Positions 42,314 through 54,300 of a stretch of 64,000 nt of DNA are shown piece by piece. Source of the stretch: Hybos culiciformis (lineage: Eukaryota > Arthropoda > Insecta > Diptera > Hybotidae); contig OZ023274.1 in the NCBI GenBank assembly GCA_964007475.1, forward strand, positions 38,433,860-38,497,859, written 5' to 3'. Under the pieces are notes generated by a model. That model was not told where the DNA came from and ran no database searches. It worked only from the letters and a program-made list of their open reading frames with translations. The first letter of the stretch is position 1, and the number at the start of each line of letters is the position of its first letter. Made by a program: the position numbers and the translations under genes.

Positions 42314-42323
42314 TTTATTTATT
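42314..42323 (-). terminator. Polyadenylation signals of the MDC1-like gene
   Basis: Two overlapping AATAAA hexamers on the minus strand, about 40 nt after the stop codon of the MDC1-like gene. The position and orientation are right for its cleavage and polyadenylation signal. Confidence 0.5.
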
Positions 42324-42362
42324 TTCAAAAAAATACAAAACAAAGATTTTAACAGATTTTTT

Positions 42363-45300
42363 TCATGCAATTTTATAATTTCGAAAACAAATTTGTTGTT
42401 GCAAAACTGTTAATATTATTCCCTCGGTACTAATAATTGGAAAATTTGAATACATTTTATAATCGCTCCATAGTTTACAATCTTTCTTATGTGATACAAT
42501 GTAAAAATTATTAAAATCATTATTAAGCAACGAAATGTTATCAATTACTTTTCCACCTCCACAATAAATTATTTCTAAAAAAAATAAATATCAATAGTTA
42601 ATGCTTCCAAATAGTTTTTTTTAATCTGAATTCAATAAAGTAAATAAATTTCTAGAAGAAAAATAATATTATTTTGACTAAGAGAAAAGGTCCGATGCGA
42701 TCTACAATTTGTCTCTTTGTAATATTTCAATTAGTTGTTGTTTTGTAATAAGTTCGCATTAGATTATAAATTAATAGACAAGCCTCTAAAATAAATTAGT
42801 TGCAGGATATTATTCCACATCTCTTACAGATGTTGGACTAGGAAAAGAGTTACAAAATATTATTAAAATCTTACATTTTAATAATTTTACTGAATTTATG
42901 ATCCAAAATACTTACGTTTTAATTCTTGTGGCGGTGGTTTTGTATTTGGTGTTATTAGGAACGTGAAGTCCGAAAAAATTGCTCTATTTTTTGCTTTCTG
43001 CAATGATTTTTTTAAATTAAAATTATACTTTTTTTCTCCATCTAAGTCCTTTAAAATGTAACTTTGCCATGCTAAATTTAATAAACCTGTTGCCATTATA
43101 TCGTCGAGCCATTTTGTACTAATAATAGGAACTCCTCTAGCAATAGCGGCTAAGAACTTACAGGTACGTAAGATTTCATTAGCTATCATTAGATCACAAT
43201 CTCGAGGATTTTCAACGATTACAGCGTCTGTTTGTTTAAAAATAAAAAGTCTTATAAAGCATTTAAAGGCATACATGCCTATTCTCGAACTTACTGTGCA
43301 GTGATCTTCTTGTCAAATACCATTTTGATATGATTTGAATAATTTGATTTTCGAACAATTATCAATTACAGTGAGATCGGGAATAGACTTTTTAATTAGT
43401 TTGAGCTTACTTTCCGTTTAATTCTCAACAACTTTAAATGGACTTTTTAATTAGTTTGAGCTTGCTTTCCGTTTAATTCTCAACAACTTTAAATGGTGAA
43501 TAAAAATGTTATCGTCCTCATAATAATTAATTAGTTTTTATTTAGTGATTAACATGTTGGATCTTATGTGTAGTGTTTAAAATCTCCTTTTTCGCAACTT
43601 AACCTATGACTACGCGAACAAAGACTTTTTTTTCATGTTCCTGCAGAGCATCAGGAATTAAAAACTCCCTTTTGGAACTAAACTAGGCAGTAATAATGTA
43701 TTATAATATCACGTATCGTTTTATCATTGTGTCGTTATGCCCGTGTGTCGTTTTGTCATGTGTCGTTTTATCTTTTGTCTGTCCACTCAAAAAATTAATA
43801 ATATGGAAACCATCGAATAAATTCAAAACTAGTTTATTATATACCCAACTAAAACATGTATTGAACAAAATTTAATGAAAATCCGGGGCCTACATGTTGT
43901 TAGGGTCTAGCCCTGATCTTGGTAAATTTTGAGATTTATGAAATATATTTCATGTACATATTTTCTTATAAAAATGTGACACAATGTTTTTTGCACTTTA
44001 TTTTTTTTTTATTGTGAGTGTGGAATAATTTGTTTTGTCTATTTCGAAAATTTTAATCATTATTTTAATATTATAAAAATTACAAAAAATTCAAAATTAG
44101 ATGCGAAAAACAAAAATTAACAATTCGATGGTAAGATAAAAAAAAACATTATTTTCTGGTTCTTATTAACGTACCAGTTTGATCAACAATTGATTGATAA
44201 TGTTTAACGTCAACTCTGGTGAAGCTAACTTTTTTTCTTTCTAGTCTTGCCGATTTTCGCAATGAGGGAACTGTGTAAGTTTCATTACTGTCATTTATCT
44301 AAAAAAAAGAAAGAATATTTAACCAATATTATTTTATTAAATTAATTTTAGGGTATTAACTTTGAATGCTAAATACTAAAGAATGTAAAATATGAAGAAG
44401 ACTTACATTCTCAGTAATTTTTCGTTTCTTTGTTGTTTTTTTATTTATTTTTGACGTTTCAATATCAGCCCCTTTTATATGTTTCTTGCTTTTACTTTGA
44501 TGCGCTTTGAGTGAATTTTGCTTCTTATTAACATCATCAGCTTCTGCAATATTTTGAGTTAACTGATCTAAATCATATATAAATTGATTGTCCAATTCTT
44601 TGACTTGACGGTTTCTTTTGTTAACATTAGCTTTAATTGGGCCTACATTTTTTTGTGGATTAATCGGTTCAACTTTCTTATTATTTGTTTTAACGTTTTT
44701 GGTATTATTTGTTTTAACGTTTTTCGTACTATTTTTTTTCACTTGATTATCGTCTTTTGCATTTTTTATTTTATTTATTAATTTTAAATTTTCATTGCCT
44801 GAATCAGAAAAATGATAATCATTGTTTCGCTTATTATCCTTTGCCTGATTCTCATCTTTAGAAGAATTTTTGCTCTCAATTTTTTTAATTGAGATCTTTT
44901 TGTTTGTTTTGCGATTTGAAGAATTTTCACTTTTTGTGCTTTTATCTTCATTTGCTATCTTTTTGTTTGTTTTGCCATTTGAAGAATTTTCAATTTTTGT
45001 GCTTTTTATTTCATTTGCTAATTCAATCGTTTCTGAATCTGAATCTAAGAAATCTATAATTCCATCAATTTTGGTTTCAGAGTCGGAGCCAACTTTTTCC
45101 AAATCATAAACTGTTGGTAATTTCAGAAAACTTACTTGTGGGGTCAGGATATCAAAGTCTAAAATAAAAATGTTAGAAAAATGTTTACTTTTTTTTTCAA
45201 ATTGAAATTACTTACCAATTTCTTCATTATTGTACACAGTCTTTCTAGATTGGTTTGTTGGAAAATAAGCTTTTTGGGGACCATCTAAAAAAATTCAAAT

Positions 45301-48300
45301 TGATTAAAAAATTATAAGTTTCCGAGAATTTTTTTTTGTAGCGAAAATTTTTTTAACTATTTTTTTAATAATTTAATTTAATGATAAATGTCTTAAGCTT
45401 TAAACATTTGAATTATGATCCTTATTATGAAAAACATAGAAATTGCAAAATATAATAGGACGATTAAAAATTAAAATTATATTAAACTTGGCCTCTATGA
45501 ACACCAATCATATCTGTAAAAATTCAAATACTTTGATAATGAATACTAGTAATGATTACAGAGCTAGGTTGTAAGAATTCAAATATGTACTTTCGATATT
45601 CGACACAAAGTAATAGTATTTGCAGAAGTAATCAGTACCTTTCTTAGAAAGGAATTACTTATATGTATTTAGAAAAGTATTGATTACAAATTAATTGTAT
45701 TAATTGTATTCAAAAATTAAATAGATATATTAATATATTTTGGGTATATACTGAATTATTGTCATTGGACTTAACGCCATAATGGACTTATGTTCTCTTG
45801 TAAGCCGTATTGTAATAGCGTATAGATATAGACTATAGAGACTATAGTATTGTTTTTTAGATGTTATCTCATTTTTGCTTTAGATACATGTATCTCTGCT
45901 TCCTATAAACATTTTAAAAGATTAAATTTAATTTCAATTGATTTACAATTTCTCTTTGAAAAAAGTATTGATTACTCTTTAAATACAATTACTTTGTAAT
46001 CAATACTTTTCTAAATACAATTTCTTGTTAAGAAAAATATTGATTATTTTTACAATATAATTATTTGTATTTGAAATTTTCAGTGGTAGAAATAATATAT
46101 AAAACAAAATTACCTAGACTGAACATTTTCTTTAACACGAAAAGTAATAAAAATTTTTGATTTCTCAATATCTATATTTTCTATATTATTTCAACTATTT
46201 GTTCACTATCTATAAGTAGGTATATTATATAATTTTGCTTAATTGATTAAAAATAACAGCACAACCAAAACCGTTGTGAGTTTGAAGCTAAAGTTTAACT
46301 CGGATGCAGATTTCAACTTGTAGGCTCATTTTTCGAAGTAATATTCCTTTTTTTGAAAGATTCCTACAAATTTCCAAAGTTTTTACAAGTGTTTTAGAAA
46401 TAGTTAAAAAAGTAGGAATTCAGTGAAAACTAAAATTCATCAAATGAATAAAAAGAGCTTAAAATTGATAGAAAGGGCTTACAAGCAGTTGTTCTTCAAA
46501 TTATTTTTTTGCTATTTATTTTAGAGACTGAGATACTGAGGGGGTGATGAATCTTACCCCACACAGGCTGTTTTCGAAGATTAAAATGAAGATTTTTTTG
46601 AATGTGTTTGTAAAAGTTGTATAAAATTTTTTCATTGTTGTATAAAATGTAAAAATTTTCAAAAAAAATATTCATTTTAATCTTCGAAAACAGCCTGTGT
46701 AAATGGGGAGTTAGAAGCGAAAATTTTACTTAAATCATAATTCGATCGGTTAAGCCATGAATTAAATCGGATATTATTTATATTTAGATTATCGCAATTA
46801 TTATATATTTTTTTAAATTAGTTAAATTTAATTCAATATTATCACTATAATGTATAATCATTTAACTTTTGATATGTAACTCTAAAATTTGTAGTCTTTA
46901 GACTAGATTACTCTCTGAAATATCCGCAGAGATTATTCTTCGAATTTAAGAACGTGTTTTGTCAATCTAACAATTTCCATTTACTTTGGTATAAGTTGTG
47001 TTCTGATTGTTGAAGATCGTGTGCGTTTAAATCGTCTTTTAAATTGTTTTAAAAATTTATTATTTTTACAGTTTTTGTTTTTTATTAATAAAATAAAAAA
47101 AAAATATAATATTTTTCTTTTTTTTTTTTCTTAAATTTTAATTGTTTCGTGTTTGACCTTTTTTTTTTTTTTTTTTTTATAAAGAAAAAAAAAAAAATAA
47201 TATAAATAAAAAAAAAATAATAATAATAATATTAGTGTTAATAAAAATATTAATAAAAATAAAATTTTATGTTCACACAAACGACTTTATTTATTGATTT
47301 TATTTTGTTTCGAATAAAGTGTGTCGGACACGACTGTCCGACACACTTTATTCGAAACAAAATAAAATCAATAAATAAACTTGACGCGGTTACCAAATCT
47401 TCCTGTATCTCCTATCCCTTATCCCCGTACACTATTCTTCAGTCGCTTGTCGTTGCCGTACTGGAGGTCAATAAGGCTCTAAAAACTGTTGACCGCCGAT
47501 TCGTAGTTCGTCAGCTTGTTATCGGAACCAACTAGTTTTCTTAAAATGTTTACACTTCTTAGAGTAGGGATGAGCAAACAATTTTTTATAAATTTTTGTA
47601 ACATCCGAGGTTTGGAAGCTTATTTCCAAGCCGTTAAAATCCATTTGGACTCTGCTATGCCAAATGTCCTGGCTTTAAGTGAGACCCAAGTATTGGACAA
47701 CGGAGACCCCAACCGTTTTTCAGTCCCATGTTATGATCTTCACTCCTTATACGTTGCCCACAGAGGAGTCGCTGTTTATTTAAGGAATGACGTTGCTTGT
47801 TACCCTATTAAAGATTTAAAATCTTCAAGTCCCTTATTTAATTTTCTTTGGTTCAAAATAAGAACTAACAATCACGTCATCCGTTTTTGCTTCCTTTACA
47901 GGAGCCCGCAACTGACTGGCACTGATCATGTTGTTGAGTTCGACTTGTTGTCAGACCAAATAAATCAGATTCTGGCGAAAAACCCAGAGTCTGAAATTTT
48001 GGTCTTCGGTGATTTCAACATACACAACGTATCATGGCTAAGTTATTCTAATCGCAACAGTCCCGAAGGCAGATATGTAGAGTTTTTTTCAAGTCTCAAT
48101 AATCTGATTCAAATTGTTTCTGAACCCACCCACATTCCAGATGTAAACCATCAGGGCCACCATCTCTTGGATCTGTTTCTGACATCGAATCCAGATAATT
48201 ATAATGTTTCAATTAGTTCCCCCCTTGGAAACTCCGATCATTGTCTCGTTAGCACGTCCTTCTCTCTTGATTGTGGGGCAGGTGTATCTAAAGCTCCTGG

Positions 48301-51300
48301 AAGACTGGTATGGACCTATTCCCAAGCTGATTGGGATGGACTCGCTGGTTTTCTTGGACGGATGGATCTGTCTCGCTGCTTCTTGGAGAGGGATGTTAAC
48401 CTTTGCACGGCTGTCATTACCGAAAGTATTCTGCTAGGGATGAAGCTTTTCATTCCCCATAAAAAAGTTCAAAACAAAACGAATACTAAAAACCCGTGGT
48501 TCAATGACACCTGTGCAAGGGCCATAGCCGATAGAGATAATGCTTTTCGTGAGCATAAACAAAACAATTCTTTAAGTTCACTGAAGCACTGGCGAGAGAT
48601 CAGGAACAGATGCAGTAGGATTTGTTGTCAGCAGAAGGCTTTGTTTACCCAGAGAAAGCGCCAAGAAATATTAAACCTTCCTAAAAATAGCAGAAGCTTT
48701 TGGAGCTTCGCTAAAAGTGTACAACAGAAATTTTGCTCGCCTACATCTTTTCCTCCCCTTGTAGATGGTGACCGGATTATATCAGATTCGGTTGGGAAGG
48801 CTAATTTGTTTGCGAAACTTTTTAGCCAAAACTCAACACTCACAGCTTCAGCTCAAAATCCACCTGTCTTGCCTCAAGTAAACTCTTCTTTTGGAAGAGT
48901 TTACTTTAGGCAACGTGCTGTTTTAAAGGATCTTAAAAATCTGAATGTGAAAAAGTCAACTGGCCCTGATGGTATTCCGGCTGTGGTCCTAAAACATACT
49001 GCCTCTGTTCTAGCTAAACCTCTGCGCAACCTTTTCTACCTTTCGTACTCACTTGGCATTTACCCCACCAAGTGAAAAGTTGTGCATGTTTAGCCTATTC
49101 CAAAAAAGGCGATAAATGCGATCCCTCTAACTGCAGGCCTATTGCCCTTACTTCTATTCTTTCCAAAGTAATGGAATCCCTTATTAACATTAAAGTTATC
49201 CCTAGAAGACAACAAATTGCTAAGTGACCAGCAATATGGTTTTCGTGCGAATAGATCGACTGGTGATCTGATGACATATTTATCCGACAAGCTCAACACC
49301 AGTCTTCACAACTCCGGTGAGGCTTGTGTTGTTGCTTTGGATATAGCTAAGGCTTTTGATCGAGTGTGGCACTCGGCCCTGATTTCTAAAGTTAAATCAA
49401 TGGGTCTAGGATCAGCCTTTGTCAATTGAATCAGCAACTTTTTGTCTGGTCGCTCTAATCGTGCTGTTGTGGATGGGTACCAGTCACAAACATTCAACAT
49501 TAACTCTGGTGTACCCCAAGGGTGTGTTCTCTCCCCAACCCTCTTTTTAATTTTCATTAATGATCTGCTGCGATCTACTCTCAACCCCATCCACAGCTTC
49601 GCCGATGACAGTTACTTGGTAGCATGCTACGATTTTATTAATAGGAAATCAGCATCTTCAAATGCTGTTACTACTAAACGCAATTTTTTGCAAAGTAGCA
49701 TAAATCACGACCTTTCCAAAATTTCACAATGGGGTCTTCTCAACAGAGTTGAGTTCAACGCATCCAAAACTCAATGCTACCTAATTTCTAGAAAGCTGTC
49801 AACTTTCGATCCCAAATTTACTTTTCAAGGAGAAAGTATTGCCAAATCTGGAAGCCATGACATTTTAGGTTCGAAAATAACTAGCGATTTAAGCTGGAAA
49901 AATCATATTTTCGAAACGGCTAAAAACGCAGCTAAATGTCTAGGTTTTTTAAAAAGATGTAAACAATACTTTTCCCCCTCTGATCTCTTAAACATTTACA
50001 AATCCTACATACGACCGAAATTAGAATATAATTCGCATATATGGGCTGGTGCTCCCAAAACCCATCTTGAATACCTGGACAAAGTTCAGAGAAGGGCTAT
50101 TAGATTGATAAACAATCACCAAACCACCAGCTCATTAACATCACTTCACTTAACCACCGTCGTAATGTAGGTTCTCTTTCCATTTTTTATAAATACCTTG
50201 TTGGAATGGATACGTGTTCCCTGGAAGTAAAGGCCCTACTTCCTCAACTTCAAGTATTTGCACTCCAAACACGTACTGCTTCAACGTCACACCCATATTT
50301 CGTAAAAATTCCCAGATGTGATAGAAAGAGCTTCGGAGATTCGTTTTCAATTCGCACCTCGAGAATGTGGAATGCTCTCCCATCAAAATTGTTCCCGTCA
50401 GCTGACGGACGTTTGACTCACGACTTGCGCCGCTTTAAGAAGAGTGTACATGATTACCTACTAACTGTCCCACTTTTTAATCCCTTCTAAATTTCCTATC
50501 CCCATTACCAAATCCATACTTCTTTAAGTATAAAAGGTATCCCACCTAGTGATTTGGTAACTTTAATAAAAAAAAAAAAAAAAAAAAAAAGTACATATAT
50601 TATTTCCTTTAGATTTATTTTTCTTTAAACTATTACTGATAAGAAATAAAAACAACAAAATTGTACAAGTGTAAAAATGCAACTGATGTCATTTCTATTT
50701 TTTCTTCTAAGAAATAATAAATTACTGCAATAATGCTCTATGCCAGTGTTTCCCAACGTGGGGCGGAGGAAATTTTCAGGGGGCAATTATTTGGTTACAA
50801 AAACAAGAAATCGCCTAGAAATCACTAAACGTGATGATTTACGGTTAAAATTAACAAAATTTACACCAAAAATCTAAATATTAATAAGCCAAATTTATTG
50901 TGATTAGATGCACCGCCCTAAGGATTGCGTCAAGTTACAGAACTGTGTCGGACAGTGCCATTCTGGTAATTGCAGGAATTCCGCCAATTGACTTACGCGC
51001 GATGGAAAGGAGCACCGTGTTCTGGGAGTGCCAAGCTGGAACATTGGATAGTCGCTTAGAGATCAAAAGCCGAGCGCAACAAGAAATTGTGGAAAAATGG
51101 CAACCACGTTGGAATGAGAGTCCGTCGGGGAGATGGACACATCGCCTAATTCCAGACGTGGAGAAATGGTTGAAGAGAAAGCACGACGAGGTGGACTTCT
51201 TTACCACTCAGACCCTGTCAGGGCACGGTTGTTTTAAATCCTATCTCCATAGATTCGGACGAAGAGACAACGCCACGTGTGACTTCTGCGAAGAAGAAGA

Positions 51301-54300
51301 TGATGACGTGTTTCACACCCTCTTCAAATGTAAAGAGTGGGATAGGGCAAGGGCGTCATTGAAGGACTCTCTTGGAGCAGAGCTGGCGCCAGAAAATCTA
51401 GTGGAGAGGATGCTCCAATCAAAGACAAAATGGGATGCTGGGGTCACATTCTTCAGAGAAAGAAAAAACAAGAAAAAACAAAATCATTTTAACAGTGATT
51501 CATCACAATCTTAAGAGCTCAATTAAAAAAAAAAAAAAAATATTGTGTCTCTTGTGAGAATGTTTGTACTGGAGAAAAACAGGAAGCGCCGGAGCATCCA
51601 CGAAGTAATGCCGAAAGGTGGTCCCGTGGATTCTCATCTGGCAGGAATGAAGGTTAGGGTTTTAGTCGGTAGTCTGATGATAATCAGGAGTTCGGCACTA
51701 CGTGCGTAAATGCATTTCCCCCATTCTATAAAAAAAAAAAAAAAAAAAATCGTGGTTGAGTCGAAATGTGGTTGAAAAGAGGTCAAGTGTTTACATGATG
51801 TAGTCGAAAAGCATGTGGGTGAACTGTGGTTGAATTGAGTTTGAAAATGATTTTTTTCAACAATTCCTTTTTTTTTTTGTAATTTAAAAATTAAGAAATT
51901 TTTTTAAGCTCATTTAACAAAAAAACAAAACAAAATAGCAAACAACAATAAGAAAACAAAACAAACTTATTTTTAAGCGGGTTAACCGTTTACATGGATA
52001 TAGTTAACTTAACCGAACGAATTCCTTGGGTTGAGTCAGGTTAATCCAGGTTAACTCTACCATCGTTTACATGTAGTTGAACCGTAGTTGAACCCGGTTT
52101 CAACTCTCCATGTAAACTAGGTAATTGATTTGTCTTTTCAATAAAATCAAGTATAAAATTACTTTTTTCCGTTTTATTTATATATATATTAAATATTATA
52201 TTTTTTCAGAATAGGAGGGCATTCAAAATCTTTGAGGTGTTGTATTGGACCATGAATGAAATAAGGTTGGGAACCACTTCTCTATGCTCATAATAAAAAC
52301 CATTATACTAAATAATAATTTTAAAGAGTATTGCGATTTCTGAATAATGAACTAGAAAATTCAGGAATATTATCTAATTTTCTTTTATTAGTAATAGTAG
52401 TGTGAACTTGTTAATAATTTACTTAGATAATAATCCACTTCACTGGGACCGATTATTCTGAAATTCAAAACACATAAACATTTTAAGCTGATCTGTTCAG
52501 TTTAAGTAATAAATTTGAGTTATCGACAATATTGTATTTGCGACAGTTCGGAACTCATAAAATATTGCTAGTCGCAAGAAGTACAGATGTGTTCAAAGTT
52601 TCAAATGTAGAGCAAAAATAAATTTTAATATTTTAATGCATTATAAATTAATGAAATTAAACTAAAGAAAAGTGTCTTTATAAAAATCAAAAATATAATT
52701 AATGTTCGCTGAATGGCTTTTGTTTGTATTTAACATTTTTTGAAACAAACTGCTCTATCAACTCTAGAAGATGAAGGAACTAAGTGCAGGTCCTCTAACA
52801 AAATCGTTAGAGAAATTAGGAAAGAAAAGTACTCGGCCCTAAAAATTTCCAACTATTCGTAAGGAGTAAAATAAACTTGCACATCTGCGGAAGCGGTCGC
52901 ATATTTCCGTCTTAAAACTGTTCACAGTTGTCCGGTGTCGCATCTCCTCAGAATTTACCCTCTATATCCACTAAACACAGCATATGCAACTGACCATTAA
53001 TTTATATTATTTAGTTATCGTATAAAATTAATCGTATATAGTATAATAAGAAAGTACCTGAACATAATAAATCAGCAGATGTTCTTATGAAACTGAGCCC
53101 TGAGTTATTTTCCAAATTTTCCTGATCAGCTTTATCTTTAGGCACAAATTTCTGTGTAGGTGTTAAATTGTCTTCATCATAATTATTGGCTTCACTAACA
53201 AATGCAATATTACTAAACTTTCCATTTTTTTTAGAACTTTTTGGGTTTATAAATTCTTGCGTTGGTTCCAGGAACTCATCATTATCATTTTCTTTATCGG
53301 ATAAATAGCTCTTAGTTGCTTCCGGATTCCGAGATCTAACATAACCATGTTTAATTACATTTTGTTTTGAAGCTATCGACTTAGGCGAAATAAAAACTTG
53401 AGTTGGTTCCATATCATCCATATCCTTTGCAAGATTTACTGACTTATGAGATTCTAAACCTCTCTGAGAATTGTAATTTTTTGAGCTTTTGAAGACCGAA
53501 GAAGACAAAACTGGGTTAATAAAAACTTGAGTCGGTTCAAGGCTTTCGATAATTTCAACCTCATGCTCAGACTTTTGAGAATTAAACATTTGGTCCATTT
53601 CTAAAAATAATTATAAAATGATTAGAAACACTATTAAATTGAAAAAATTAAATACGACAAAATATTTAATTTTCTTGATTTTATGTTTATGTTAATTTGT
53701 CATAAATTATTACGTTGAGTTAAAGAGAGAGCTGCGCTTGTGTCCACCTTGTTTCTAATAAATTCATTTGATTTCGAGCTTGTCACTTTTTTTTTAGGTT
53801 CCGGTATTAACGGAGTTAAAAATTGCTCTGCACCTAAAAATACTAATAAAAAAAATAATGTGTTAACAAAGAAGGTAAATGCACTTATTTGTGTGATTAT
53901 TAAATTACAAATCGATACCATATGTCTAATTATTAAAAATAAAATTGAACTTTTGGAACACGATTTACTGTTTTTCAGTCATCTAAAAAAATGACGAAAA
54001 CATAAATTATATATTTATATATCTTGATTTATTAAAAAAAAATTATGAAAATACGTAATCTGTAGAGGTACGTAACGGTTTATATAAGATTAATGCACCG
54101 AAATATTATATACTTATTTGTTTTTAAATATGAAAAATGTTTAATTAATTAATAATACAAATATATGTATTATGAGATCTCATAAAGGACGTAAGGAATT
54201 CGTTTAATTTTTGTGTTATTGTATTTTTAATCCTTAATTATTTATTGATTTATTAATTCGCTTAAACAATAATTATGTATAATACAATATAGACTTAAAA

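Larger units (their letters stand above)
50744..52279. mobile_element. hAT-type element with nested LINE fragment, 1536 bp
   Basis: The left end CAGTGTTTCCCAACGTG and the right end in reverse complement AAGTGGTTCCCAACCTT match over most of their length. An identical 8-bp target duplication, CTCTATGC, sits at 50736-50743 and 52280-52287. These are hAT features. No transposase is present. The inside is occupied by an R1-type LINE tail (about 50905-51749) and by a stretch of unclear origin (51750-52140). Confidence 0.85.

Noticed and set aside
45120..45136. An intron after DILTPQ in MDC1-like exon 9 (CAA|GTAAGT looks like a good donor, with an acceptor at CCAACAG)
   Set aside because: Splicing there would break the frame, whereas reading through is open and in frame with the long Lys/Ser-rich exon.
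47269..47535. An 88-codon frame before the LINE as a possible ORF1 or separate gene
   Set aside because: Its first third is the palindrome and the rest has no recognisable domain; it may be 5' UTR or an ORF1 end, but this cannot be supported.
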